From NCBI GenBank assembly GCA_015680685.1, contig MNCI01020651.1:389631-414910 (forward strand): 25,280 nt of DNA, read 5' to 3'. The DNA comes from Gnetum montanum (Eukaryota > Streptophyta > Gnetopsida > Gnetales > Gnetaceae). Numbering within the stretch: the stretch's first letter is position 1; every line of letters starts with the position of its first letter. A program made the position numbers and the translations under genes. This document shows positions 1-10,077 of the stretch, piece by piece. The notes below the pieces were generated by a model, which worked only from the letters and a program-made list of their open reading frames with translations, was not told where the DNA came from and ran no database searches.

Positions 1-165
1 CCTCTTGGGGAAGTCCTTGTTTGATCCGCGTGCGGACCATTCAAGGCACTCTACCTTCATCCACTCTAGCTCGCCCTCAAGCGGAGGCAGGGTCGACTGT
101 GCTTGTCCGCTGATCTTTCAGTGCCCGTAACGTTCTAGCCTTGCACCGACGATTTCGGTCGGCAC
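1..165. other. GC-richer segment of unknown origin
   Basis: This stretch is visibly richer in G, C and CpG than the DNA that follows. Integrase-like reading begins only at about 165, so there is a composition and homology break there. One minus-strand frame and one plus-strand frame are open apart from a single TGA each, but neither translation is recognisable. A small stem (CCGAC/GTCGG) lies at 146-162. It may be a scrap of another element or the edge of a rearrangement. Confidence 0.3.
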
Positions 166-857
166 ACATAGTAATAAGGTTTAGTCTTCCAATGACTATT
201 GTTATAGACAATGGACCACAATTTTGTAGTGCAGAAACCAAAACCTTTTGTGAGAACCTTGGCATCAAGAAATCTTTTTCATCACCATACTACCCACAAG
301 AAAATGATTAGGAAGAGGCAAAAAATAAATCCATTATCAACCTTCTCAAAAAGATGCTTAGTAGTAGTAATAGCCAATGGCACGAGTAAATCCTCTACGT
401 GTTGTGGGCTTACCATATGACATGCTAAATTTCTATAGGTAAGACTCCATACAATCTCATTTATGGATCTAAAGGAGTATTACCTCTTGAATTGCAAGTT
501 CCATCACTTTGGATGATCCTCTGAAGCATAGTAGATGAGGCTCAAAATAATGAGTCGAGGATCATTGACCTTGACTCCATAGAGGAGGAGTGTGCCTGAA
601 CACTTAAACACATCGAATGGTACTAGGATAAACAACAGCAAAAGCACCACTGCAATTTACACCAACAGCTGATTAAGAAGGGGGACCTAGTCCTCAAGGT
701 TGTTTGTGAACATGTAAACAAATTTCCAACCAATTGGAAAGGCCTTTTTGTTCTTACAAAATCCTATGAGAATGGGGCCTTCAAACTAGCTGATATGGAT
801 GGCAACGAGTTCACAAATCCTATCAAAAACTTATATCCCAAGCCATACTATGTCTAA
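165..857 (+). pseudogene. Ty3/gypsy-type integrase, C-terminal part (broken)
   Basis: This is the 3' end of a retrotransposon pol gene. Integrase inserts the element's cDNA into host DNA. A single frame (codons in register with 192) runs to a terminal TAA at 855-857 with no frameshift. It starts with the strand leading into the second catalytic Asp (RFSLPMTIVIDNGPQF, Asp at 207-209), then a SPYYPQ block, then the GKTPYNLIYG...LPLE block typical of plant gypsy integrases, and ends with a GPF-like C-terminal region (KGLFVL, then ENGAFKLADMDG). The zinc-binding HHCC domain and the first catalytic Asp are absent because homology stops at about 165. Several in-frame stops occur, mostly TAG/TAA where Gln is expected, so it is dead. 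Polyprotein order puts the rest of pol upstream, outside the window or lost. Orientation is opposite to the gag remnants at 2.4-3.2, 10.7-14.3 and 17.4-19.6 kb. Confidence 0.9.
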
Positions 858-903
858 CGCAAAGTATCACATCAGGTACAAAGCAAGGTAATACCATTGT
901 CTT

Positions 904-1180
904 CTATGATGTAAAACTAAAAAGGAACATCTACTATGATGTAAAACTGGCATGGATAGTATGCTATGACTATAAACTAGCACAACACATCCTTGGGATA
1001 TGACGTAAAACTGGCACCCATAGCATGGTCAACTATGAATTTAAAGTGGCCATCCACCATTCACTATGATATTGAACTAGCACAATGATCTACTAGGACC
1101 TTAGACTAACACATCATGGTCTAATGGGACCTTAAATCAGCACATCTAATGGTCTACCAAGACCTTAAATTGGGTTCAAA
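904..1180 (+). repeat. Decayed 30-bp minisatellite, YDVKL-coding unit
   Basis: CTATGATGTAAAACT-like units start at 904, 934 and 964 (exact 30-bp period). More degenerate units follow near 998, 1033, 1064, 1093, 1121 and about 1153. In one frame the units read YDVKLA plus four variable residues. The array begins 47 bp after the pol stop but in a different frame, so it is probably 3' untranslated sequence of that element. The same unit occurs at 18834-19012 on the other strand. Confidence 0.75.
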
Positions 1181-2263
1181 ATGCAACACCCCCCAGCTCA
1201 CATCCATGACCCTAGGAACAAGTGAGTGTGCACACTTTCACACTCCCTAGACAACATGGGGTGGGACATTATAGTTCTAGAATATAGTTCACGATGCTAA
1301 GAAAAAATCCTCTAGAACACATGTAGTATCATTTCCCTTGGCATCTTGCTCATCTTCTAGAGATGTCATTTGATATCTTACTGACCTTCTAGAGCTACTA
1401 CAACCATAGCCACTCATCCTAGTAGTAGCTCTTGTTGTTGGTACCTACTGCTAGAGTCTTAGCACTATTGTGGCCCAGCCACAAGGTTGCCATCCTCTAG
1501 CCCTCATCATCATCCAAGTCCAAGAGGTGTTCAACATTTAGGCTTCCCACCTTACAGCTGGACTGCATAATGTTTTCCTTAGGCAAGGAATCCTAAGCAC
1601 CTGCATCACTACTACTCCTAGTCTTTTTGGTACCACCATTTCTAGCCTACCATCACTAGGATTTATGCTAGCCTTCCTACTTTAGACATCGCACACCTTA
1701 GCAACAATACTCACTACTCCAACAATGTCTAAAGCAAGTAGGACTTTGCTCTCATTTCACTTCATGGTCATTTTTCTGGTTTTCTCTCTATTGTGTTTGT
1801 AGGATACAAGAAAATATGGCATTCTTTATAAATGCATTTCACCATGAAAGCCAAGACACTACATTTCTCCGAAGTATCCACTTTGATTAACCTTGCAACT
1901 TGAGAGTACATGCCCTACTCCTCCTTTGTAGCTAGTTTTAGCCTTCATTCCTTATATACTTCCAATTTTTTGTATCCTATCTACAAGCTTTTCTAATGTA
2001 CAAAGCACTTCCACATGCCTAACCGTCAAGTCCATGATGGGTGTAACACAACTCGCCCCATGGGAAGCATCTGTAGGTAGGTCAAAACCACACATAGATG
2101 TAACACAACTCATCTTGGGGAGGAAACACCTATCCTACAACAATAGGGTATTTGCAAGTGAACGTAGGTGTATAGATAAGGAAAGGAATACCAATGCAAA
2201 AAAAAAGAGAGAATAAAGCTCAAAAAAAGTGCCTAAGACAAATGGCACAACGTGCAACTTTAC
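1181..2263. other. Unassigned, possibly decayed retroelement DNA
   Basis: No convincing gene. On the minus strand about 1765-2035 reads as a Lys/Glu-rich, coiled-coil-like segment (containing ARLIKVDTSEK) broken by a frameshift and stops. I do not recognise it. An imperfect direct repeat (GTAACACAACTC at 2042 and 2100) and a poly-A tract near 2198 are present. It lies 3' of the minus-strand gag of element C, so it could be a decayed continuation of that element. Confidence 0.25.
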
Positions 2264-2398
2264 GATTGCTCTGACCATAAATTAACCATCTCTAAGCACT
2301 CCGGTGAGAGGTCAAAGGCTAACAAAGAAANGATTGCTCTGACCATAAATTAACCATCTCTAAGCACTCCGATGAGAGGTCAAAGGCTAACAAAGAAA
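2264..2398. repeat. 67-bp duplication flanking a single N
   Basis: 2264-2330 and 2332-2398 are the same 67 bp apart from one G/A difference (CCGGTGAG versus CCGATGAG), with one N at 2331 between them. Two overlapping contig ends joined without merging would give this arrangement, so it is probably an assembly artefact. Confidence 0.85.
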
Positions 2399-2399
2399 G

Positions 2400-3235
2400 A
2401 CAACCATGTGTGCTGACTCCCTCGTAAGCATTCTAGTAAGGGAACATGCTATGACAATAGTCTCTTAAAGCATTGCATCTCACACTCATTTTCTCCCTAA
2501 ACTTGTTTCCTCCCTGAACTTTTTTTCTTAGATTTGATACTTGGGAGTACATTTGATATTTTTCATTGAATAATTCCAACATCATACTCCATCACCTGGT
2601 TGATTCTACTTCCAAGGATTGATACCAAATTTTTTCTTTCTTTATAAGTGTCCTTGGAAATAATTTTAGCTTTTGCCAATCATTTTCAATATTCTACAAG
2701 GCACACACATATTGGAGGGCTTGAAAATGATTTTATGGATCAACATCATATCCTCCCTTGAATCGAGAAATATTGTTCATATCAAGCCTCTTTATTCAAC
2801 TGTCCTTCATGTGCTTAGTTGGAATCCTCATAGCCTCTACAATATTTAACATGCCCCAAGTAGCAAGTAGAGGTTCATCAAGGCCATGATGGTAGTGCCT
2901 ATGTTGTTCACTACTAGCCCTTCTTTCTTGATGATGGACCTCTCCGGATTGCCCACGTCTTTGGTCATGACTGTCCTTATGATCCCTTTTGTTATTCTAG
3001 TCCTATTGATCACCTCCATCATGATTATTTCTTTTATGGTCATGATCTAAACCAGATGAAGAAGAATATGATGACGATGAAGGGATACTTTCTCCATGAT
3101 GATGCCTATCATTCTTCCTCTAATGCTTGTAACCACGATCGCAATCATGATCTCCATTATCTCCCTTTTCTTAACTTGCTACATTTTTGTCATTGGATCT
3201 GTTTTGACGAGAACTAGTATTAGGGATTGTACATT
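2400..3235 (-). pseudogene. Retrotransposon gag remnant (element C)
   Basis: Gag packages retroelement RNA into particles. On the minus strand one frame runs from about 3235 to 2400. It starts with a hydrophilic His/Asp/Arg/Ser-rich N-terminal region (HDCDRGYKH, SSSSYSSSSG, HDHKRNNHDGG). A core follows that matches the plant retrotransposon gag pattern: FKGGYDVDP, then HFQALQYVCAL, NDWQKLKLFPRTL, IWYQSLEVES, and MLELFNEKYQ. In-frame TAG, TAA and TGA codons kill it, most where Gln or Arg would fit. No zinc knuckle was found after the core; the frame runs into the single-N duplication at 2264-2398. It appears to be a different gag lineage from elements A and B. The 3' part (protease onward) is not recognisable. 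Confidence 0.75.
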
Positions 3236-4560
3236 TTGGTTGAGGGCTTTATGAACAATGTCAAAGAGAGAGGAATCACTAAAGAAATTTTTTCCTTCAC
3301 CAATTGGACCAAGTAGAGGTGGAAAGATGTTTGACCCCTTCCCTTCACAAGCTAGTGTTGATCCCTTAATTTTTGTGCGTCAGTGGGATGATAATCCCTT
3401 GAGTCAAGATCTCACATATCATATTCTCCATGGAGATGTTGAAGCCCATGTCATATGAGCATTAGCTAGAACATTACTAGAATATATCAATCAGATGGAA
3501 ACATAATGTTTCCTTCCATATCACGCCACCACATCAGTTCATCTTAATGTAAGATGAAGGTAAAGTCTAGTACATACTCATTAGGATGAGCATATACCAC
3601 CCAGTATTGTTGAGGCATCTAACTATCCTAGGCAGCGATGGCCTCCTATGAGAACAAGAAATTTTGTGTTAACAAATAGTGTGTAGTTACCACTTAACTT
3701 AATGATAATAATTTTTTTTATTTTCATAGGATTTGACTCTTAGGATTTGAACAACGAGGTTACTAAGTTTCACTAGTTTTAGATAGCACATGAAAAACTA
3801 CAGTCCTTGGCAATGATGCTAATGATGAGCAGCAAGGTACCCCTATGCCCAACCATATGAATCACAAGTGTTCACATGCAATCTGGTTGAATTTCACAGA
3901 CTATAATTACTAAGTTCACTAGAGCTAAATATTGTGTGCATGTTGTTCATTCATTATCTTCCCACTCCCACTTATGGAATGAAATTGTATGGTTAAGTGT
4001 GACTAAGGCATAGGATTTTTATTATTTTGTGTTTTTATGGAATTACTCACCTAGAACAAGAATAAAAATAAGAGTGATTAAAAGTAATAATGATTAATTG
4101 CTAAGTAATCTATAGTCTACTCTAGCCTAACAGAAGTAACCATTCTCACTTCTTGAACACATCCTGAACTTCGTGTGAACACTACTAGGTTGTCAAATGC
4201 TAATCATTTCTGAGCTACCAAGTGTCACACATATGCTCAAAGGGGTCATGCTTGTGTATCTTGATAAGTTGCTTAATTAATCAAAATTAAGTACTACATA
4301 AATAACATTAATGTAAATTTCATGAAATAATGCATAAGAAAGAAAATCTCAAGTGCTGCAAGGAATGGATCAAAGAGCTCATCTTTATTGTCAACACAAT
4401 GGTATGGTCATCTACATCCATGTTTGAATAAAGATCCATTCACACTTAGACCTCCTACTATGGGCACTTGGAAAATATTCTAACTTTCAAATGGACAAAC
4501 TGCAAGAGTCTCGCTACTTGAATGGTAAAAACTTCCTCCCAAGTGTGCATCTGGGTACTG
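3236..4560. other. Unassigned AT-rich stretch 5' of element C gag
   Basis: No recognised gene. A plus-strand frame is open at 3258-3458 and continues, with stops, to about 3590, but its translation resembles nothing I know. The position (upstream of the minus-strand gag at 2.4-3.2 kb) would fit an untranslated leader and LTR of element C. I could not define LTR ends or a primer-binding site. Confidence 0.25.
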
Positions 4561-4568
4561 TATTTATA
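4561..4568 (-). promoter_or_regulatory. TATA-box-like TATAAATA, minus strand
   Basis: The plus strand reads TATTTATA. It has the same form as the boxes at 15367 and 20951 in elements A and B, and lies about 1.3 kb 5' of the minus-strand gag of element C. It could be that element's LTR promoter, but no LTR was delimited. Confidence 0.25.
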
Positions 4569-4607
4569 GACCTGAGAGTAACCTTGCAATATAAAATGTA
4601 TGATATC

Positions 4608-4673
4608 AAATATTGGGCCATGGTATCGGGTACATGATATCATGTACCTAATATCATGGCCATCCCAATATTG
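4608..4673. repeat. Long imperfect hairpin with 18-bp perfect core
   Basis: The centre, GTACATGATATCATGTAC at 4630-4647, is a perfect palindrome. Pairing continues outward with small mismatches through GGTATC/ATATCA and GGGCCAT/ATGGCCATCCC to AATATT on both sides, giving arms of about 31-35 nt and no loop. It lies just beyond the TATA-like site at 4561. Confidence 0.8.
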
Positions 4674-5880
4674 AAGTGATGAAAAGCACAATTTATCACT
4701 AGTGGTGTATGATTGTGGTTTAATAGTTTCATTTTTGGGATCTTAGTTGGGTTCTTAGAATTAATAAATAAATCAAATTGTTCCATGCATATCTTGGATA
4801 GTTTAAAATTCTCAGGTGTTAGCCACTAGGTATCTCTTGGTTTAATGGCTCCTGCTCTCTCTTGTGTGCACACCTATTTTTCACATTTGTTGTGGATCAG
4901 TGTAATGACTATGTTGACATTCTGGAAGGTCAGTCCATAACTGCACCTTTCTTTTTTAGTAGTAATTCATGGAATCTATTTCATGTGTATGGATTTGTGC
5001 TTGTCTTCCTTATAGAGTTCAAAAAATAAAACTCCCATACTTAACTTAGATATTTCATCAAATAAATCTCCCATACTTAAACTACTGATGTAAAAATGTG
5101 AAATTGCTAGTTTAATGTCATTGCAAACTGCCAATGAGTAAAAGGTTGAAACTGATAGTTTAAGGTCTTTGCAGACTTCTAATAAGATATTTTTGTGAAG
5201 GAAAATAACTAGTTTTAAGCGTGTCAAGGCTTTTCATTTGGGTCCACTTGCCTTAATACAAACAATGCTACTATGCCATGGTGGGCATGCTACGCTCCAC
5301 AGAATACTTTGCATTAAATAGGGAGAGAGAATGATAAGTTTCCTTTTCACCATTAAGGTTATAGATGGGGATTAACCCTTGGTAAACTCATCATTTTTGT
5401 TGTAACAACATAGATCCCACATTTGGAGTGCAGAGTAATCATGCCAATAGAAAGTAAGGCGATTCGATGTAGCAACTAAGAGAGGGTTGGCAAGCGAGAT
5501 CATGGTTCCCAGGAAAGAATGCAAACATCTGGCACTTGCCAAGGTCAAATAAGTGAAGAAAATCATAGGGTGTATGTCATAACCATGCATCACAGTGCAA
5601 GAGGAGACATCATTGGCCTGGTAGGCTGCTATGTCTTCCCTTGTTCTTATGCCTCTGTTATTGTTTCTACTTTTCCTATTTTATTTCTATGATTTTGTTT
5701 AGCTATCTGTGTTTTTTTATCATCATGTTGCCATTGTTTTGGCCTTTACACCATCACTGTTGTCTTTTTGGCTGTGGTAGATGTATAGACACTATGCTAA
5801 GGTTGCATGCAAGGTCCCCTAGACCGCCATCACTACAACTGTCATTGCCATAGAGGCTTGGACGATTTGAGCCACTTGGC
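4674..5880. other. Unassigned stretch with short direct repeats
   Basis: No recognised gene. Imperfect direct repeats lie at about 5028-5095 (CTCCCATACTTAA twice, roughly 40 bp apart) and at 5108 and 5156 (TAGTTTAATGTC and TAGTTTAAGGTC, 48 bp apart). On the minus strand the second pair reads CNDIKLA and CKDLKLS, faintly like the YDVKLA repeats elsewhere. Short open frames here lack any family resemblance. Confidence 0.3.
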
Positions 5881-5884
5881 ATGC

Positions 5885-6180
5885 AAATAGCATAGCGTAT
5901 GACCTTCAAGAGGGTTTGGCCATGTGCATGATGTGAGAACATGACACGTGTTTTCTCACAGTGTGATGCGAATTTTTGTGTCAAGCATAAGATTATTTGG
6001 AACTAATGCAACACATTGAATTCTTCTTTGTTTAAAGCTTTATTTTTAGTTTTGTTGTTGCTATGCTAAGCTATTTTTGCTGTGCTATTGCCTTCATGTT
6101 TTCCTTTGCTATGCTATCTTTGCATGAAGAGAATCGTGTTATGCTATCTGCTAAAATGCTAGTTTTGCTACACTATATTT
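5885..6180. repeat. Scattered CTATGCTA-type motifs upstream of copy 1
   Basis: Short GCTATGCTA/TAGCATAGC motifs occur near 5888, 6060, 6080, 6108, 6140 and 6165 in an AT-rich, T-rich background. They belong to the dispersed motif family seen in the LTR of element A and in introns of the gene copies. Confidence 0.5.
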
Positions 6181-6309
6181 GAACTTCACTCGAACATGCC
6201 ATTAACATTTTCTATTGTGTTATGTAGGGTAGCACTAAGTCCAATCTTGATTATCCTAGATATCATGGGGGTTCTATACTACATGAGCAAACCAGTGGCC
6301 AATGTTCCT

Positions 6310-6677
6310 CTGCCCCATGCATGTGTGGGATAGCAAGTGGTTTGGTTTTGGGAGGAAGGGTAATAGTTCCTGCAATTTCTCCTCCAACACTTCAATGTGA
6401 TTGTTTGGTCACACTTGGTGGAGGAGGTAGTGGTTGTCATAACAGAAACCCTATTGCCTAGGGAAAATTGGGGTATTCTGAGATTTTTGATAGATGGATC
6501 AATTAGCAGCAAGTAGGGAGAAGGGTCTAGTCAGTGCCCTAGAAATTTGAGGCATTTGGCCTAGATCTGGGAGATGCCCAAGTATAATTTCTACCATCCC
6601 TATAACACGTTATTTATTATGTGTCACATGGGAACATGCTTCCAAAATCTACCAGGAACTATCTATAGTGCTGGCAG
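6310..6677 (+). pseudogene. Copy 1, exon 1 (5' limit uncertain)
   Basis: The frame reads LRFLIDGS, then IWEMPKYNFYHPYNTLF and CFQNLPGTIY, matching copy 2 FLTDGA, AYNTLF and YFQNPPGTMY. It ends ...GGCAG with donor GTGAG at 6678. Two TAG stops are in frame. Resemblance to copy 2 fades upstream of about 6450, so the beginning is a guess. Confidence 0.65.
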
Positions 6678-6759
6678 GTGAGTTTTGTAGACATGTTCCA
6701 CTACGCTATGCAATGTTTGCTATACTAGCCAAATGTTAAAAGTGTGTTTTTGTTACCAG

Positions 6760-7034
6760 GTTTTTCATTAATGAGAATGGGCTTCATGGCGATATAGATG
6801 TGTTAACCTTAGCATAGATGGCGCTATGGGAGTTTTCTTTCATTGAGAATATGCACGCAGGTGTGATAGGCCAATGCAGGGATGAGCACAAAACCTACCC
6901 AACCTGGTATTCCAAACTCTATGATAGATGCAAGAAGTCTTGTTGGTTGGATGAGGGATGGGCACCCTTTAAACCGATCACCATTGAAGATGTCCTGGTT
7001 AATCTTCTGCCATTACCATCATCATTTAAACTTG
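6760..7034 (+). pseudogene. Copy 1, exon 2 (275 bp)
   Basis: Acceptor TTACCAG before 6760, donor GTAAGC at 7035. Starts FFINENGLHGD, ends ITIEDVLVNLLPLPSSF; copy 2 has FFIHENRLVGD and LTIEDVQRKLPPFPLPF. Length is identical to copy 2. One in-frame TAG at 6815-6817. Confidence 0.85.
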
Positions 7035-7155
7035 GTAAGCCAAATAGTAAGTTACTACATGTTTGAGTGTCATTCCTATTTCTTCTTCTACTTATGCTTT
7101 GACTACTTTTTTCATTTTTGTGTTTTTTGTGGTTTCTTTCTACAAACTATTATAG

Positions 7156-8208
7156 GGGCGAAGAAGTCCTAGGAGGTGATGGTAATAACCTCTGAGCACG
7201 AGCAGCCCAACAGCTACTTCAAGTATGGGGAAGTAGATGAGAGTGAATGTTGGATATGCAAAATGACCTTGGAATCCCTAATCAAGCACCTTCAAGATGC
7301 TGGGCTCATGGATTTGTTTGTGGCCCTGAATCCAAGTGTCCCTACCACTGAGATGCTCACCTTAGCGGACTCATTTTCTGAAAAGGTAAACTACTTCCAC
7401 ACACATGTACATAGTATACGGGTGGTTCTTGAAATCAACAACCAACTATTCATGGACCTTTATGATGTCCTTATTGATGGCATCCCTGTAGGGTCAAAGA
7501 CCAACAAAGAGGTAAAGCATCAGAGGGAAGACATTGAGGAGTGGCTAGGGGTTGTAAAAGGGTGAAAGGGGATCCTCATGGAGAAGGTCAAGCCAAGAGC
7601 CACCATAGATGTTTACCTCATATTCTATGCTCATGCCTTCCCCCAATTGCTTTTCCAAGAAACGATTATTGGGATTGAGCAAGCTTGGATGATGTGGGAG
7701 GTTATGGAAGAGGGGACTTGCTACAACTGGGTTGGGCATCTATGCAAGGGCCTACAAACTGAAATGGTCATGCTTCATAAGAAGCAGGAGTCCTGTTTCA
7801 ACTTGCACTATGCCTTTTACATAGCCTGCTTGCAACATTTCATGGAGCTTTTGGTAGTCTATGAGAATGGATTTTGGGTTATGCGAGATCATAAACAAAT
7901 TTTCAAACTGTGGATTTGGCAAATCCTCCAGACCACCAAAGCCCAAGATCCTCCAGAAGCTATTAGGGAGTCATTTTCTATGATGACTAAGGATCAGGTG
8001 GCCCGCAATGTTCATGGTTAGGATAGTGTGGGAGAGGCACCCATTGCTGCTATAGGTAGCATATTGTAGGGGAAATGCCTCATCACTGAGACGGTGGCCA
8101 CTAAGTTGCGGTGAAAGAGGCCTCATCTAGACAAGGAGCCTACTTGTACGCTCAAGTAAGGGGGGCCATCATTGCGGTTTAAGCTACGCAGGACACAATC
8201 TCCCATTG
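7156..8208 (+). pseudogene. Copy 1, exon 3 (1053 bp), main helical domain
   Basis: Acceptor TTATAG before 7156, donor GTAAGT at 8209. Landmarks shared with copy 2 are MLTLADSFSEK, LFVALNPSVP, MMWEVMEEGT, NLHYAFYIACLQHF and MMTKDQVA. Copy 2 is 1050 bp long. The TAG at 7170-7172 aligns with CAG at 22837-22839 of copy 2. Further stops are at 7563-7565 (TGA) and 8019-8021 (TAG), with more near the 3' end. Confidence 0.85.
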
Positions 8209-8260
8209 GTAAGTGCTCTTTTATGTGTTTTCTTCTTCGCCCTTTTGATTTAAATGCTCA

Positions 8261-8298
8261 CTACACTATGCTATGATAGGCAGCGTAGCATAGCGTAG
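8261..8298. repeat. Inverted repeat of the CTATGCTAC family inside intron 3
   Basis: Arms 8261-8275 (CTACACTATGCTATG) and 8284-8298 (CGTAGCATAGCGTAG) pair with two transition-type mismatches around an 8-nt loop. It is the clearest case of the motif lying inside an intron of copy 1 (8209-8362). Confidence 0.75.
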
Positions 8299-8362
8299 CA
8301 CCTACTTTAAGATAATGTGGTTTAATCTATAATGCGAATATATTTTTTGCTACCAAAGGAAG

Positions 8363-8830
8363 AAGAAAAAGAAGAAGAAGGTGATGAAGTAGTTTCAGCC
8401 CCTAAGATGGGGGCAATGAATAAAGATGAAAGGGACCCAGTCATAGAGGAAAGGACCCCAGTCAAGAGGGAAGGAGCCCATGTCAATAAGGAAGGATCTC
8501 TTATCATCAAGGGAAATCCTCCTACTGATGAGGAGGAAATTTTTGGAGATGAAGAGGAGTCTCCTATGGATGAGGAGGATGTTGGTGCCTTGAAAAGAAA
8601 GGTGCCAACAAATAAATAGAAAGTTGGCATCAACCAAAAAGGGACTTCTACTGGAGGTCCCTCTGCTAAACGCAGTTCCAGATCAGAGAAGCAGACAAAT
8701 GCTAAGGGTGCTGCTATAGTTTTAAGCTAGAAATAAGTAGAACTATAATTAGATGCTGATGAGTTTGACAATATATTCAATGATATGTTAATGGGAAATC
8801 CCCCCATTATCACCCCTAAGGGTTTACTGG
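8363..8830 (+). pseudogene. Copy 1, exon 4, acidic disordered linker
   Basis: The acceptor is weak: AG at 8361-8362 was chosen because it keeps the phase. The donor GTAGGA at 8831 leaves phase 2, which matches exon 5. The translation is Glu/Lys-rich with short repeats (DPVIEERTPVKREGAHVNK), then DADEFDNIFNDML. Stops appear in the second half. It has little residue-level similarity to copy 2 exon 4. Confidence 0.6.
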
Positions 8831-8918
8831 GTAGGAGCCCTTACACTGTCATTTCCATTACTTACAGCTTTATTGTAATCCACCTTGGTCATTACTAACG
8901 CATTTGGTTGCATGACAG

Positions 8919-9055
8919 ACACCACTGTGCTAATGTTGTAGAACCTTCCTTGATTCACCTAGAACCATGGGACGAGACCCCCGACAAGCTTACATTCATG
9001 CAATGGATCATCGATGACATGATCGACCATCTCAGACAGGTCGATCCTGAAGTAT
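8919..9055 (+). pseudogene. Copy 1, exon 5
   Basis: Acceptor TGACAG before 8919. The best donor is GTAAGT at 9056, which gives the phase exon 6 needs. No stop in frame. Contains EPWDETPDKLTFMQW and DMIDHLRQVDPE, aligning with FPDKFSFMEG and DMIECLERVDPE of copy 2. Confidence 0.75.
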
Positions 9056-9167
9056 GTAAGTAAAGTAAAGTACCTATGCTAGGCTCTTTGATATTGCTAC
9101 GTTAGACTTCTTGAGCTACTAAATTTGCTATGCTACTATGAATAATGCACTCTTTGTGTGGTCATAG

Positions 9168-9988
9168 CCTCTCGATTCAAGTGGGACCTGAAATGGGTGT
9201 TGAAAGTTGACTTCATGCCTACATTCCCGTCCAAAGTGGCCGAGGTGCCTCATCGCATATACGACAAGGCTAGCAAATTTGCTTTGCACTTGGCATGCTC
9301 CTTGTGGGAGTGTAGGCATGTCAATGAGGACCTATGGAAATGGGTCTAGAGGACTGAGAAAGAGAAGGTTGAACTAAGTGCCAAAGTGGGAAACCTCCGA
9401 TCCAGGTATGAGTTCCTCCAAGATCATGATAGAAATAATGAAAATAAAGGCACAGATGTCATAGATTATGCTAGATATTGTATAGTCATGTGGTGCAACA
9501 ACGAGGCCACCCTGGGAGATAATAGAATAATAGATGTAGATGGACTTGTTAGCTCTAAAGAACCAAGATTGAAAAGACTACAACACCAGAGTTTATGAGT
9601 GGGGCAGTCCCAGAAAAACCATAAACATATATATAAACTAGAAAATGCCACCTATCGCAAACTATATCAAGATGCTTTAGTAAAGCTGTTTACCCATGAA
9701 GCATTCCTGAATGCCATTGGTACTTCTAAAGCTTACAAAAGGTTCATGGAGCAGGTAAAGGTTACTAAATCTCCTAAACGGAAAGTGGATCTTCCCATAG
9801 GTGAGACTACTACTGCCTCCTTTTCTCTGGGACCACTAAGATGGATAGCCATCAAAAATAAGAAAGCTACTATAGACATTGAACCAAGCAATAAACATTA
9901 GGAAAATATCACGGAGGAGGAGGTCTAGCACCACGTCGAGCTCAGTTTGGATCACATACCCTTTGAGGCAAATGTGAGGCCATCTCAG
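9168..9988 (+). pseudogene. Copy 1, exon 6, coiled coil, two frameshifts
   Basis: Acceptor GTCATAG before 9168, donor GTTAGT at 9989. Starts SRFKWDLKW, then IYDKASKFALHLACSLWE (copy 2: IYEEMHKCALCLTRSLWE) and a charged heptad-like region ending LRSRYEFLQ (copy 2: LKSRCEFLQ). Between about 9500 and 9602 the match to copy 2 moves to another frame (reading DLLALKNQD...YNTRVYEWG) and then returns (KNHKHIYK), so two small indels have accumulated. Confidence 0.75.
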
Positions 9989-10077
9989 GTTAGTCACTTT
10001 CTACTATGAAAAGGCTTATGTTCTATTCTAGCTTTCATGTGTTGTTCTAGATGACTACTTCACTTTTCATAATATAG

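Noticed and set aside
1811-1835. TATA box and LTR for the plus-strand integrase element
   Set aside because: TTATAAATG is present near 1819, but no LTR ends or matching copy could be found.
2332-2350. tRNA-iMet primer-binding site (TGGTCAGAGC on the minus strand)
   Set aside because: It lacks the AT of TGGTATCAGAGC and lies where the element C gag frame appears to continue, with no LTR next to it.
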